Source of the DNA: Typhlomys cinereus
Lineage: Eukaryota > Chordata > Mammalia > Rodentia > Platacanthomyidae
DNA length: 64,000 nucleotides
Reading direction: 5' to 3'
Assembly: GCA_023101885.1 (NCBI GenBank)
Contig: JALPQD010000934.1
Coordinates: forward strand, 1 to 64,000
This document shows, in pieces, positions 33,185-44,393 of this stretch. Under the pieces are notes generated by a model. The model saw nothing but the letters and a program-made list of their open reading frames with translations. It made no database searches and was not told the origin of the DNA. Within the stretch, counting starts at the first letter, position 1. Every line of letters starts with the position of its first letter. Both the position numbers and the translations under genes were made by a program.

Positions 33185-35001
33185 GTAAGTCCTTCTTAAA
33201 TTATTTTATTGTAATTACCACCTTGTAGAAAGCAAGCATGTGATATAGAAGACAGTCTTCAAAGGATAAAAAAAATAATTAATGAGTAGATAAATAGGCT
33301 ACATGACCCCATACCCAGAGATTCTGACCGTAGTTTTCTGGCACACAGCTCAGACCTGGAAATGATTATTTCTTTGTTTGTTTGTTTGGGTGCTGAGGAT
33401 GAAACTTGGGCTTTCTACATTCTAAATACATTTGCTCCCACTGAATTATACAGCAGTCAATTGTTAAATGCCTTTTCAGTACCCAAACTATTTCATTTTT
33501 TGCACTCAGAATTGAGCTTCACTGACACAAGCACAGGAAGAAGACAAGTGATTTGTCTGTTCAGAATAATCCAGCAGGAGCAAGCTGAGCTCCTTCTATT
33601 AGTGAACTCCTAATAGCTACTCCATTAAAACAGCTGGCAGAGTGTTTCCTTAGTATGCACAAAACTCTGAACTCAGTTTCTAGCACTACAAAAAAAAACT
33701 GTATGTAGCAGTACAGGCATTTAGTCCCAGTATTTAAGAGGCATGAGGATCAGAGTTCAAGTTATCCAGATTAGAGTGAAACACTCAGAGGGGGAGATAT
33801 AGGATCCCATATCCCGCAGGACAAAGGAGGGAGAAAAGAAAAGGTCAAGCTTTTTGTGGCTCTGTACTACAGTTGAGTACAGAGAGTGTGGGTTGTTGAG
33901 TCCCTCCCTCAAGAGTGGGAGTGTCCTGATGGTGGTATTTATTCCTGGAACATTTGGTTTCAGGTAAAATCTGGAAGGATTTAACCTTGCTCCAAAAGAC
34001 ATAATCATAGTGACTTACTATACCCGGTACTGGAATAGAGCAACACTGAACATAGAAACACGGACTCTGACATCTTTAAATTACATGTGGTCACTGACCT
34101 CAACCTCCTGATAAGCTTTGCTGATGCCATGTGATTTGGGGACCCAACTAATATTGCTGCATGTATTATTTTAGATTGTTTTGATCCAGAATTTGGCATA
34201 ATCAAGTTCAACAGATCGAAGATGTTGAATTGTACTGTGTGCCACTGTAACATATCAGGATTGCACTGCTGTACAATGTAAGTATTTGCCAGTGGGGCAT
34301 GGCCTTCTCTGAAGAGCAGCTGGTCTCTCCTTCAGAATCCCGTCCTCTGGGGGTGGGAAATATTGCTTTTGTCTTCTGCTTGGTTTCTGAGACAGAGACT
34401 GGCAATGAGCAATTCTCAGATCCATTTGGTTTTAGCTGGCTGCATATGTACTGTGTGGGGGAAGAAGGAATGGGGGAGGAAAGAGTGGGGGAGGAAGGAA
34501 GTGCGTTATCCTGCTGTTACCCAGCTTTTTTTTTTTTTTTTTTTTTTTTGCCCATGTGTATGTCTGTGTGTGTCTGTGGAGGTCAATGGTGACATTGGGA
34601 ATGCCACCATTCCGGATTCCTCTTCCTTCTTTTCAATTTGGTCTGAGGGGTCCCAGGTTCTGCTTCACAGGGCTAGAGTTGTAGTCCCTGCCATTTCTAC
34701 TTGGCAAGCTGAGGTAGGAAAATCATTTGAGTTTGAGAATTCGAGACCATATCCATCTGAAAAGGGATGCCCTTAAGTTGGTGAGGGGAGCCCCAAGCAG
34801 CTGTAGTGTGGAGTACTTCTTGCCCATAGCATGACTGAGAAAGGCCACTTCTAACAGGTCTTTTCTAATCTCAGGAAGAGGTTTATTTTTCTTGCTGGTG
34901 ATGATACACGCAAGTGCTACAATCTATTGGATGAAGAGACCTGCAGCTATGTTGTGGTGGCAAACAAACCAAACAAGTCCTGCTTTGTCCTGGGCGGGTA
35001 G
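33082..35001 (+). CDS. MSMB: Beta-microseminoprotein-like secreted protein, exons 2-4
   Basis: MSMB (PSP94) family members are small, disulfide-rich proteins secreted into seminal plasma and mucosal fluids. Three exons (33082-33184, 34175-34277, 34875-35001) have AG/GTAAGT borders and phases that join cleanly. With an initiator Met from exon 1 they give 111 residues, against 114 for human MSMB. Residues 2-20 are a hydrophobic signal peptide ending at Ala20-Ala21, and Cys22 sits at the human position. All ten family cysteines are present (22, 37, 55, 58, 60, 67, 68, 84, 93, 106), including the C-x2-C-x-C and CC motifs and the C-x8-C spacing near the end. N-x-S/T sites are at 48, 54, 61 and 103. 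No stop or frameshift is seen. The sequence is otherwise strongly diverged, as is usual in this fast-evolving family, so it may be MSMB itself or a paralogue. Expression cannot be read from the sequence. Confidence 0.85.
33388..33465 (-). mobile_element. ID-type SINE, antisense, old
   Basis: In reverse it carries the ID pattern (tRNA-Ala-like head ending 'cccaggttt'). On the + strand it reads 'gtgctgaggatgaaacttgg', the usual look of a reversed ID. It is strongly diverged. Confidence 0.5.
33629..33830 (+). mobile_element. Composite ID plus B1 SINE
   Basis: 33629-33697 is an ID-like unit ('ctggcagagtgtttccttag', then 'ctagcactacaaaaaaaa'). It is followed directly by a B1-like unit at 33700-33830 ('ggcatttagtcccagtattt'). 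The arrangement suggests a dimeric tRNA/7SL SINE rather than two independent insertions, but both are old. Confidence 0.5.
34175..34277 (+). CDS. MSMB: MSMB-like exon 3
   Basis: The acceptor is TATTATTTTAG, the donor AAT|GTAAGT. It encodes Asn36 (split codon) to Thr69 plus two bases, with six of the ten cysteines and the motif NCTVCHCNISGLHCC, which aligns with NCETCTCYETEISCC of human MSMB. Three N-x-S/T sites lie here. Confidence 0.87.
34526..34765. mobile_element. Poly(T) run and 7SL-like fragment
   Basis: A run of about 24 T lies at 34526-34549, followed by text resembling a reversed SINE tail. 34690-34765 reads 'aagctgaggtaggaaaatca' and 'tgagaattcgagacca', which is 7SL/B1-like in sense. 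It lies in intron 3 of the MSMB-like gene. Confidence 0.4.
34875..35001 (+). CDS. MSMB: MSMB-like exon 4, coding part
   Basis: The acceptor is TTTTCTAATCTCAG. The exon completes Met70 and encodes 41 more residues with the last three cysteines. KCYNLLDEETCSYVVV aligns with NCQRIFKKEDCKYIVV of human MSMB. TAG stop at 34999-35001. Confidence 0.88.
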
Positions 35002-35115
35002 TGTGAATACTGCTTGTAGTGATCCCAGCTCTCCTAGCCTAAGGGGACCTAGATCCTCCCATGCCCAGCTTCATCCCCCAGACTTCTGACAGTCTGTGAT
35101 TGTGCAGCACTACTT

Positions 35116-35121
35116 ATTAAA
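35116..35121 (+). terminator. MSMB: Poly(A) signal of the MSMB-like gene
   Basis: ATTAAA, the commonest variant signal, lies 115 bases after the stop codon, with a GT-rich stretch (35145-35153) at the usual distance for cleavage near 35135-35140. The short 3' UTR fits the family's small mRNA. Confidence 0.65.
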
Positions 35122-35141
35122 AACCTTTGAGCAAGCACTTG

Positions 35142-35944
35142 AGTATGTGTGTGCTTTAAGTTTACCGGTCTTGAGTCCCCATAGGTGCCTTGCAAAAATA
35201 CACATCACTGATTAGAAGGAGGCAACATCATCTGACTGGCTGCTGTAGGCTAATATGAAAACCTTACTTAGCCCAGAATATGGAACTTATAAACTTCATT
35301 TTTGCCCCATTTCTGTCTAACTATAACAAGACAACTACTTCAGGAAAGGATTGTTTCAAATGATTTCAACAAAAGGTGACCTTAAGTGCTAGACATTTGG
35401 TTCTCTAAGTGTCTTCTGCTTAGGCAATTATTTTCAAAATGAGGCTGCTTCTACCCAGAGGAAACCTTTGAAAGATTGTATTCTGAGTATAATTTGCGAA
35501 TTAAAACATTAAAAGTTACTTCTCCAGGTTTTTGTCTATGAAAAAAAATAAGAGAAAGAAAATCCTAATGTAAATGCTTCCTATTTTATCATGAAATGGC
35601 TCACATTACAGATTTATTTCTGCATTTGGGGATTATTTAAGAGAATATGAGGTGCTGTTTTGCTCCCATAGGATCTAATTTTGACTCACAATCTTCCTGA
35701 ACATATTCAGAAACACGATCTTAGAATGCATAGAAAAACTGTATTATATGATTAATAAAACTATAGAACAATAATATACTTTAAACTAAAGAAAGATTTA
35801 AAATAAAATATATATGCAATAATTTTAACTGCATAACTATAATTTGTAAATTGGCACATTAATCTGAGCAAACTGTCAAAACTTGCTATTTTTTTCATGA
35901 AATACTATTAACTCAGAGCAATTTTAAAATAATTTAAAATAGCT
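35142..35944. other. Unassigned, no gene seen
   Basis: AT-rich flank after the MSMB-like gene, without frames or recognisable repeats. Confidence 0.3.
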
Positions 35945-36393
35945 GCCTGCCCTGAACGCATGCTCCTTCACTTGGTCCAGGTAAGGTGCCCTGCTTCCCA
36001 GGCACTCCCCACCAGATACCAGGACACCCACTCTTCCCAGGCCCTCCCACTATCCAGCCTGAGCAGCACCAAAGCTGCTCAGGGCTTGGGTGGACTACTG
36101 GTCACCCGCGGTCCCAGGTGAAGCCCGCCCATCATCCTTAGCTCCTCCCACTTCCTCCTGCTGGGAACACATTCTCGCTTGCTCTCAGACCAGGAAAGGG
36201 ACACACTGTGTATGAAACCTGATTAAGTTGATGTACTAACAGTCTAATAGCTTCATCTTGGAAATAACAACAGAAAAATGCACCCAACTCCAAGGCAACC
36301 TCTAGTAATAACTGCCAGAGAGCAGTTATACCAATTAAATCAGTTCAGTCAAAAACACATAGAAACTGTAAGGACTCAAGAAACAAAACAACA

Positions 36394-37464
36394 ATGCCAA
36401 GTTAAAGTGTAGATCCATGAGAAACAAAACCCAAGAAAACACATCTCCCATTGAAAGAATTAACACCATAGCGACAAATTCCAATCAGAACAAATTGAGA
36501 GAAAATAGCCAAGAAAACCAGGCTCAAGATAATGACTTTCAAAGGATGATCATTACCATGATCAATACTATGAGAGAAGAAATCTGAGAGGACTTAACCG
36601 CATCAACCACTTTGAACAGGAACACTACAGACACTTGGAGGAATTGAGAAAAATAGTTCAAGAAACAAAAATAGGCATAGAGCAGTTAAAACAATCTAAG
36701 GCAGAGTTTACAATTGAACTAAAAGACAAGTTATCTTCAACCCAGAAGTTAACAGAGAGTCTTAACAGCAGAACTAACAAGGCAGCAAATAGAATTTCAG
36801 ATCTTGAAGACAAAGTGGCAGAATTAACCAGCTCAATGGAAGAGGTTGTTAAAGTCAAAAAGATACTTGAGAGGAATATTCAAGAGTTATAGGACACCCT
36901 GAAGAATCCTAACATGTGCATTCATGGAATACCAGAGCAAGAATCCCAAAATACCATACCTGAGGAAAGTTTTCAAACTATCATAAATGAAAACCTTCCT
37001 CATCTAAAGAATGAGAGGACGATCCAAATGCAAGAGGCATTCCACAACCCAAACAGATATGACTGAAATATAAACTTGCCACGGCAAATAATAGTCAAAA
37101 CACTCCACATTCAAGACAAAGAAATGGTGCTGAGAGCTTCAAGGGAAAAAAAAAAAACAAGTCAATTTTAAACGTAAACCTATTAAAATAAAAAATGACT
37201 TCTCAACGGAAACAGTAAAAGCAAGAAGAGCTTAGAGAGATGTATTTCAAGTATTGAATGAGCAAAAATGTCAACCCAGGCTGATATACCTGGCAAAACT
37301 AATGGTCATGATCAAGGGAGAAAGAAAAGTTTTCCAGCACAAAGACAATTTGAAGGCTTACATGTCTACCAAAACAGGCTTTCAAAAAATGCTATAAATG
37401 ATACTCAGGACTGAAGAAACAAACAAGCATATGCAGGAGGACAGAAGAGAGAAGAGAAGTATAA
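36394..37464 (+). pseudogene. L1 ORF1, degraded
   Basis: The coiled-coil part is readable at 36635-36892 (ISDLEDKVAELTSSMEE); a stop follows at 36890 and several frameshifts lie after it, including a long A-run at 37147. Confidence 0.85.
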
Positions 37465-37520
37465 TACCACCAAAACCTAAAAGCCAAATAATACACTTAC
37501 AAAAGCCACTAAACATAAAA

Positions 37521-37843
37521 ATGCCCAGAATTAAAAATACTTACTTCTTTATAAAACTAAATGTCAATGGAATTAACTCACTAATCAAGATACACAGATT
37601 ACAAACTTGGATTAAAAATCACAACCCATTGGGGCTGGAGAGGTGGCTCAGGGGTTAAGCCTCTTCCTTGCAGGCGGAAGGTCCCGAGTTCGGATCCCAG
37701 ATCCCACGTATAGACGCCAGGCAGAAGTGGGGGCGGCCTGCGCTTCTGGTCCTGGTAGGGCAGAGCCTGTGAATCCCGGGGCAGAAGGAGGTGGAGGCGT
37801 CCATGGTGGTTCGCGAATTCGTCCGTGGTTCTACACATACACA

Positions 37844-37892
<49 letters not shown>

Positions 37893-40800
37893 GCACACAC
37901 GCACATACACACTCATATGCACACAGTTGAATAAATAACAATAATAATAAAATTTAAAAAAAATCACAACCCATCAATCTGCTGCCTTCAGGAAACTCAT
38001 CTCACAGCAAAAGATAAGCACATCCTAAAAATAAAAGGCTGGTCCAAAATTCTGCAAGCTAATGGAACCAGGAAACAGGCAGTGGTAGCCATTATGCTAT
38101 CAGACAAAGTGGACTTCAAACCAAAAAAAATCATCAGAGACACAGATGGATACTACATTTTAGTCACAATGCACTATTCACCAGGGAGGCTTCACAATAC
38201 TGAACATATATGGACCCCTGCACATTCATTAAACCAACCTTCCAGTGTCTAAAGTGAGAAATCAACCCCAAAACGATAATTTTTGGGGATTTCAACCTGT
38301 CTTCTCAGCATGGGCTAGATCAACAAGTCAAAAACTTAACATAGGCACTTTGGAACTTAATCAAACCCTGAAAGAAATGGACCTTACAGAGCTCTATCGA
38401 ACTTTTCATCCATGCACCAATGAATGCATATTGTTTTCAGCAGCACACGGAACTTTCTCCAAAATAGATCACATATTGGGCCACAGAATGAATCTCAACA
38501 TATACAAGAAAGTTCAAATTCTAGCCTGTACCTTAGCAGACCACCATGGTCTAAAGCTTGACTACAACAACACAACAAACAACAGAAAATACACTAACTC
38601 CTGGAACCTTAGCACTATGATGCTGAATGAGAACTGGATTCAGGAAGAAGATAAAAAGGAAATTCAAGATTTCCAGGAAGTGAATGATAAGGAAAATACA
38701 ACTTACCAAAATCTTTGGGAAACCATGAAAACTGTCCTAAGAGGTAAGTTCATAGCTATTAATGCCTACGTTAAAAAAATGGAAACATCACAAGTAAATA
38801 AATATCTTAACAATACAGATTAAAGTTTTAGAGACACTAGAGTGATCCAATCCCAAAAGCTGTAGAAGTGAGGAGATTAGCAAACCAGGGAAGAAATATC
38901 CGAAATTGAGATAAGGAAAATAATACAGAGAATCAACCAGTCAAACAGCTGGTTCTTTGAACAAATTAATAAGATTGATACACCCCTAGCTAAATTAACC
39001 AAAAGTGAGAGAGAGAAAACCAAATTAACAAAATAAGAAATGAAAATGGAGTTATCACTACTGATACCCAAGAAATTCAGAGTACTATAACATATTGTTT
39101 CAAAAACTTATATTCACTGAAGTTTGACAACACAAAAGAAATGGACGAATTCCTAAGTAAGCACAACTTACCTAAATTGGATCAAGAAGTTTTGAATTAT
39201 TTAAATATGAGGAAGTATATAATATGAGGAATATATAACATATGAGGAAATCGATGAAGCAATGTCAAATCTTCCCACCAAGAAATGTCCTGGACCAGAT
39301 GGATTCAGCACAGAATTCTACCAGACATTTAAGGAGATAATAACACCAATACTCCTTAAACTGTTCCATCAAATAGCAAAGGAAGGAACACTACCAAATT
39401 CTTTCTATGAAGCTAATATCATCTTAATTCTAAAACCTAATGATCATACACTTAAAAAAAGAAAACTATAAGCCAATCTCCTTGAAGAACACAGATGCAA
39501 AGATTCTCAATAAAGTCTTAGCAAATCAGATTCAAAAACATATCAAAAAGATCATTCACAGGAATCAAGTAGGCTTTATCCCAGGCACACAAAGTTGATT
39601 CAACATAAGCAAATCAATAAATGTAATTCACCATATAAACGAGTCCAAAATTCAAGACCACATGACACTCTCGAATGATGCAGAAAAAGCTTTTGACAAG
39701 ATCCATCCGCCCTTTAAAATCAAAGCCCTACAGAAGGTTGGAATGGAAACAACCTTCATCAATATAATAAAAGCAGTATACAACAAGCCTACAGCAAGGA
39801 TTATACTCAATGGGGAAAACTTGAAGCATTACCACTTCAATCAGGAACTCGGCAAGGTTGTCCACTCTCACCACTTCTATTCAATATTCTACTGGAAGTC
39901 TTAGCTGAGGCCATAAGACAAGAAAGGGAGATAAAAGGCATTCAAATCGGCAAGGAAGAAGTCAAGTTATCTTATACCTGAGTGATCCCAAAAACTCCAC
40001 CAGGAAACTCCTGGAACTAATACAGAAATTCAGCAGAGTGGCAGGATACAAAATAAATGTACAAAAATCAGTGTACTTCCTATATGCCCAGAATGAAAGA
40101 ACTGAAAAAGCCTTGAGAGAAACAATCCCATTTACTATAGCCCTTAAAATAATGAAATATCTTGGTGTAATTCTAACAAAGAAGTAAGAGACCTTTACAA
40201 TGAAAACTTTAAAACACTAAAGAAAGAAATTGCAGAAGACACCAGAAGGTGGAAAGACCTCCCATGTTACTGGATTGGCAGAATCAATATCATAAAAATG
40301 ACCATCCTACCAAAGGCAATATAGAGATTCAATGCTATATCAATTAAAATCCCAAAAAATTCTTTAAAGAAGTTGACCAAATAATCTCAAAATTCATATG
40401 GAGGCATAAAAGAACCAGGATAGCAAAAATAATCCTGAGTAACAAAAACACGGCTGGAGGTATAACCATACCAAACTTTAGTCTATACTACAAATCCATA
40501 GTTGTAAAAACAGCCTGGTACTGACTCCAAAATAGACACACTGACCAATGGATAAGAGTTGAAACCCCAAATATAAGCCCACACAACTACAGCCATTTGA
40601 TCTTTGACAAAGGGGCCCAAAGAATCCAATGGAAAAAGAACAGCATCTTCAACAAATGGTGCTGGCAAAACTGGATCTCCACATGCAGAAGATTAAAGCT
40701 GGACCCGTACTTGTCACCATGTACAAGATTTAATTCTAAATGGATGAAAAACCTCGATATAAGCCAGAGCCCACCAAAAGTATAATTGAAAGGGTAAGGA

Positions 40801-41675
40801 ACTCCCTCGAGCTGATTGGGCTAGGCCAACAGTTCCTAAATGGACATCCAATAGTACAGTCACTACAACCAACACTCAACAGATGGGATCTTGTGAAATT
40901 AAAGAGCTTCTGTTCAGATAAAGAGATTGTAACTGCAGCACAAAAGCAACCCACAGAATGGGAGGAGATCTTCATTAACCACATATCTGATAGAGCTCTA
41001 CTATTCGGAGTGCATGAAAATTTAGAAAACTAAACATCAAGGAAACAAATGGCCCTATTAAAAATGGGCCTTCGAACTCAAAAGAATATTCACCAGGGAA
41101 GAAATTTAATTGTATAACAAATATCTTTAAAAATGCTCCACACCCTTAGCCATCAGGGAAATGCAAATCAAAACCTTCTTGAGATATCATCTCATCCCAG
41201 TCAGGATGTCAAAAATCCACAATGCAAACAACACCAAATGCTGGAGAGGATGCGGAGAGAAGGGAACTCTCCTACATTGCTTGTGGGAATGCAGGCTTAT
41301 AAACCGTTCTGGTGATACATCTGGCGATTATTAAAAGGGTTAAAGATTGAAATGCTATATGACCCTGCTATTCCACTTTTGGAAATAATCCCCCATACAG
41401 CAAAAATTCACCTCGATAGCACAAGCATGACCATGTTCATAGCAGCACTGTCTACAATAGCAAAGTCATGGAATCAACCCAACTGACCAAAAGTTGACAA
41501 GTGGATAAGGAAACTGTGGTACATTTATACAATAGAATACTACTCAGCCATCAAAAATGATGAATTAATGAAATTTGCTGGGAAATGGATGGAATTAGAA
41601 ACAATTATATTGAGTGAAGTATCCAGGACACAGAAAATTAAGTGCCATATGTCCTCCCTAATTAGTGGATCCTAG
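37521..41675 (+). pseudogene. L1 ORF2, degraded and interrupted by a SINE
   Basis: Recognisable from the start (MPRIKN) to the C-terminal end (stop near 41673). It is broken by the SINE at 37630-37958 within the endonuclease, by at least several frameshifts, and by loss of the FADD core at about 39967, where the text passes straight from 'gtcaagttatc' to 'ttatacctg'. Confidence 0.88.
37630..37958 (+). mobile_element. B2-like SINE with perfect TSD
   Basis: A 16-bp TSD (AAAAATCACAACCCAT at 37614-37629 and 37959-37974) flanks about 329 bases. The tRNA-derived head starts 'ggggctggagaggtggctca' and holds an A-box-like 'gtggctcagggg' and a B-box-like 'gagttcggatccc'. A GC-rich body follows, then a (CA)n of about 20 units (37841-37889) and an AAT/A-rich tail. 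The family has a second good copy at 47997-48323 and an old one at 28552-28833. Confidence 0.9.
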
Positions 41676-42647
41676 TACCAAACCCACTTAGTGACACACT
41701 CAAAGATAAATCTCTGTAATACCTGCAGTAATTGCAAAGATTTTAAACAGGAGGGAAGGGGAAGGAGGGTCCCACCACAAACAAGGGGAGAGGGGATCAT
41801 GCTACAGCAGAGAAAATAGGCCACCATCAAGGACTGAAGTAAGTAATTAGACATCTGGTTAAGGTCACAGACTTTCCTTCCTGGTCACTTGCAACTGATG
41901 GGGTATTGTCTCACCAGAAAGGGAAGGTATAGAGTCTGGCAGATAGAAGGTAATCATCCTTCAAATGGGAGACTGACCTTCCCTCACAGTGGTCTCCTAC
42001 ACTTATCCCATCTACCTTTAAATCTACTCTTATAATAAGACTCTATTTTAACAGCCTTGTATCTCTGGCCAGGTGGTGACATTCAATACCTATCAGGATG
42101 AAGCCAAGGGCAGTGCAGGAGTAGCAAAACTTAAAAAAAAATCGACAAATCATAATTCAGAAAATCAGAGACTCTGCATCAACCATCAGGAACCAGACCA
42201 GACTAAACTTTCCCCATGCTAAAGCTCAGAGAAATTGCAGAAGAGGGGGAAGTGAGATTGTAAGTGCCAAAAGATCGGGAGTATCAACGATATACAATAT
42301 AGTCCATACAAGTTACAGTTGAAGTAATCATAACAGGACATTGCATGACCTGCACAATGACCAACATATCATTGAATCCCTAAAGACTAGCATGGATCAC
42401 AGGCACTAGGATCCTAGAGGCAAAGGATTAACAGCCACAATAGTGTTGCTATAATAAAGGGGAACATAAAAATGTTCTAGGCAATGCTCCTGAGTCTTTA
42501 CACCTCATCAGATAGGAGGACCCAGAGGGAAGTTTGTCATGCATACTAAAGCATTCTCTAAGAATGGGGGGAGGGAGCACTGGGAGAATGGGAGAGAGGC
42601 GTTAAAGGAAGCTATGTCCTGAACATCATACCAAGTTCAGTTTTACC

Positions 42648-42718
42648 TGTGTTGGGGGTAGATCCCAGGACTTCATACATGTTAGGAAAGCACTGTATCA
42701 AGTGGGCCGTATCCCCCG
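42648..42718 (-). mobile_element. ID-type SINE, antisense
   Basis: Reads 'gtgttgggggtagatcccag', then 'aggaaagcactgtatcaag', the reverse of the ID head (tRNA-Ala-like). Diverged. Confidence 0.6.
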
Positions 42719-42895
42719 TCCAGAATTTCACTCTTCTCATGGCTGCATATATTTTTATCCATTCATCAGTTGCCAGACACAGGTTGATTACATAATTTAC
42801 TCTTCATCACTTAGCGCTGTGGTGAACACAGGGCTGCTTATATCTCCCAGGAGTGAGATTGCTGGATTGCATGACTGTTCTATTTTTCAGATCAT
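42719..42895 (-). mobile_element. Old L1 ORF2 end, antisense
   Basis: The text 'tttatccattcatcagttg', then 'gagattgctggattgcatga', is the standard antisense reading of the end of an old L1 ORF2. Confidence 0.65.
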
Positions 42896-43125
42896 ACAAT
42901 ATTTTGTTTTATTGAAATGGATAAAGACTGATATACACACACAATAAGAGAGTGAAAGAGGGAGAGGGAAAGAGAGGGAGAACACATACATGTCATGATG
43001 AATGGGTGGAGGCTAGAAAACAAAGTTGGGAAGACAGTTCTCTTTATGCACCATGTGGGATTCTGGGATTCAAACTCCACTTGCCAGGTTTGAGAGTGGC
43101 CTCCATAAACCACTGAAATGCCTTG
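42896..43125 (-). mobile_element. B2/B4-like SINE, antisense
   Basis: Reversed SINE with GA-rich tail region (42945-42980) and a head ending near 43125 ('cataaaccactgaaatgcc'). The head part is also present at 5736-5775, where L1 sequence has replaced the rest. Confidence 0.5.
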
Positions 43126-44245
43126 CTGAACCCTATTTTAACTTATAATGACATACCAAACTATATCCCTTAGTGGAGGTAATTCTTAGAAAGAGAGGTA
43201 GACTTGTTTGATGTATCAGAATAGAATGAGAATAAAGACTAAAGATTCAAAAAGAATTTTTGAAAGTTTCAGTATTTTCAGTCACATGGAGTGTCAAGGG
43301 TAACTGGTTAGGTGGGGCTGTTCCCCACACAATGGAAGTTGGCTTGATGGGCTCCTGTTTCATATAACAGACCCTATGTCAGTGTCTCCTGAGCACTAGC
43401 CAACCCTGGTGAGCCTGCCAGACAGACACACTGGGTGATTCTTATGCCTTCATGAAATGTTTCAGTAGCACTCCACTGTTGTGATGCACATTCCTGCACA
43501 CAAACACATTTCTTTGTGAATGAATCAAGTATGAACCATCTGTGTGTGTAGCAGTCTGCCCAATCTAGGGCAAAGTATAATGTAAGGCAAGATCTTCCTG
43601 TCTCTTTACTTTCAGATCATAAACAACTGTATATTTGGGATAGAGACAATGGTAATATTACTAAGGTGGAGACCTGACACATGAAAACTTAAAAAATCAT
43701 CTGACATCATAATCCTATTGGGAAACAACCTTCCATAATTACTCATTGTGTTTTTGGCATGGTGAAGACAGCGTAATACTCTAAAGGCTATTGAGTCACC
43801 TATAAACAAGTGATTCAACACTCACATTTGCTGTGATTCCTCCTGGAGGCACCTGCCTGAAAGAGTCCTACTAGTCCCAGTGATAGGTAACTGAATCCAT
43901 ATAAAAGATCTGAAAGAGGGAAACATGTCAATATTTTAGTATAAATGAAAATGTGTATGTTTTTGTTAGGTAGCTTGTAATGACAATACAATTTGCTTGG
44001 AAATATTCAGTGTATTACTTGTAATTCAGTGTGAAGTGCATGATAAACATCTGGGGTCTTGTGAAAATCTTAATAAGATTATAACTATTTTTATTATGTA
44101 AAATGTAAGTTGTTACTCTTCTGGGAAATCTGAGGATTCACAGAGGTATCAGATGGGTGGAAATTTGGTCCTGAATATTGTTTTTTGAAATTAATGTAAT
44201 TTGTAGGCTTCATTTAATGCATCATTTCATAAACAAGAAAACTAT
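43126..44245 (+). repeat. Exon-1 module A2, partial
   Basis: Collinear with 5775-6890 and 59060-60165. It ends after 'aaactatgtctgg', where A1 and A3 continue for another 1.2 kb or more. The TATA box is intact (TATAAA, 43801-43806). Confidence 0.8.
43830..43882 (+). pseudogene. Dead exon 1 of the second MSMB-like unit
   Basis: Aligned with 6458-6509, the start codon is GTG (43880-43882) instead of ATG and the following donor is AT instead of GT. Both signals are lost, so no start exon can be formed as in the other copies. Confidence 0.6.
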
Positions 44246-44249
44246 GTCT

Positions 44250-44390
44250 GGTTTCACTAGAAAAATTGGTGAAAAAAATGTCTTTAGCAAAGTGGAAGGA
44301 TTAAAAATTAACATACAAAAATCAGGAGCATTTCTATGTAGGACTTTGGCACCATCTTTTCTATACTGCTACCTTAGAAGAAATCATGGT
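44250..44390 (+). mobile_element. Old L1 ORF2 scrap
   Basis: Sense L1 text around 44285-44340 ('aaaaatcaggagcatttcta', ORF2 region after the catalytic core). It is the reverse of the stretch at 10410-10480. Confidence 0.6.
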
Positions 44391-44393
44391 AGG

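Larger units (their letters stand above)
35945..42603 (+). mobile_element. Old near-full-length L1
   Basis: 5' UTR (35945-36393), broken ORF1 (36394-37464), broken ORF2 (37521-41675, holding a SINE) and 3' UTR to about 42603. It breaks off before the G-rich end and poly(A), so the 3' end is lost. It is intermediate in age: ORF2 keeps QETHL with the catalytic Glu, but many frameshifts are present and the FADD region has a small deletion near 39967. Confidence 0.9.

Noticed and set aside
37630..37710. tRNA gene
   Set aside because: The A- and B-box-like motifs belong to the tRNA-derived head of a B2-like SINE; no tRNA clover-leaf end is present.
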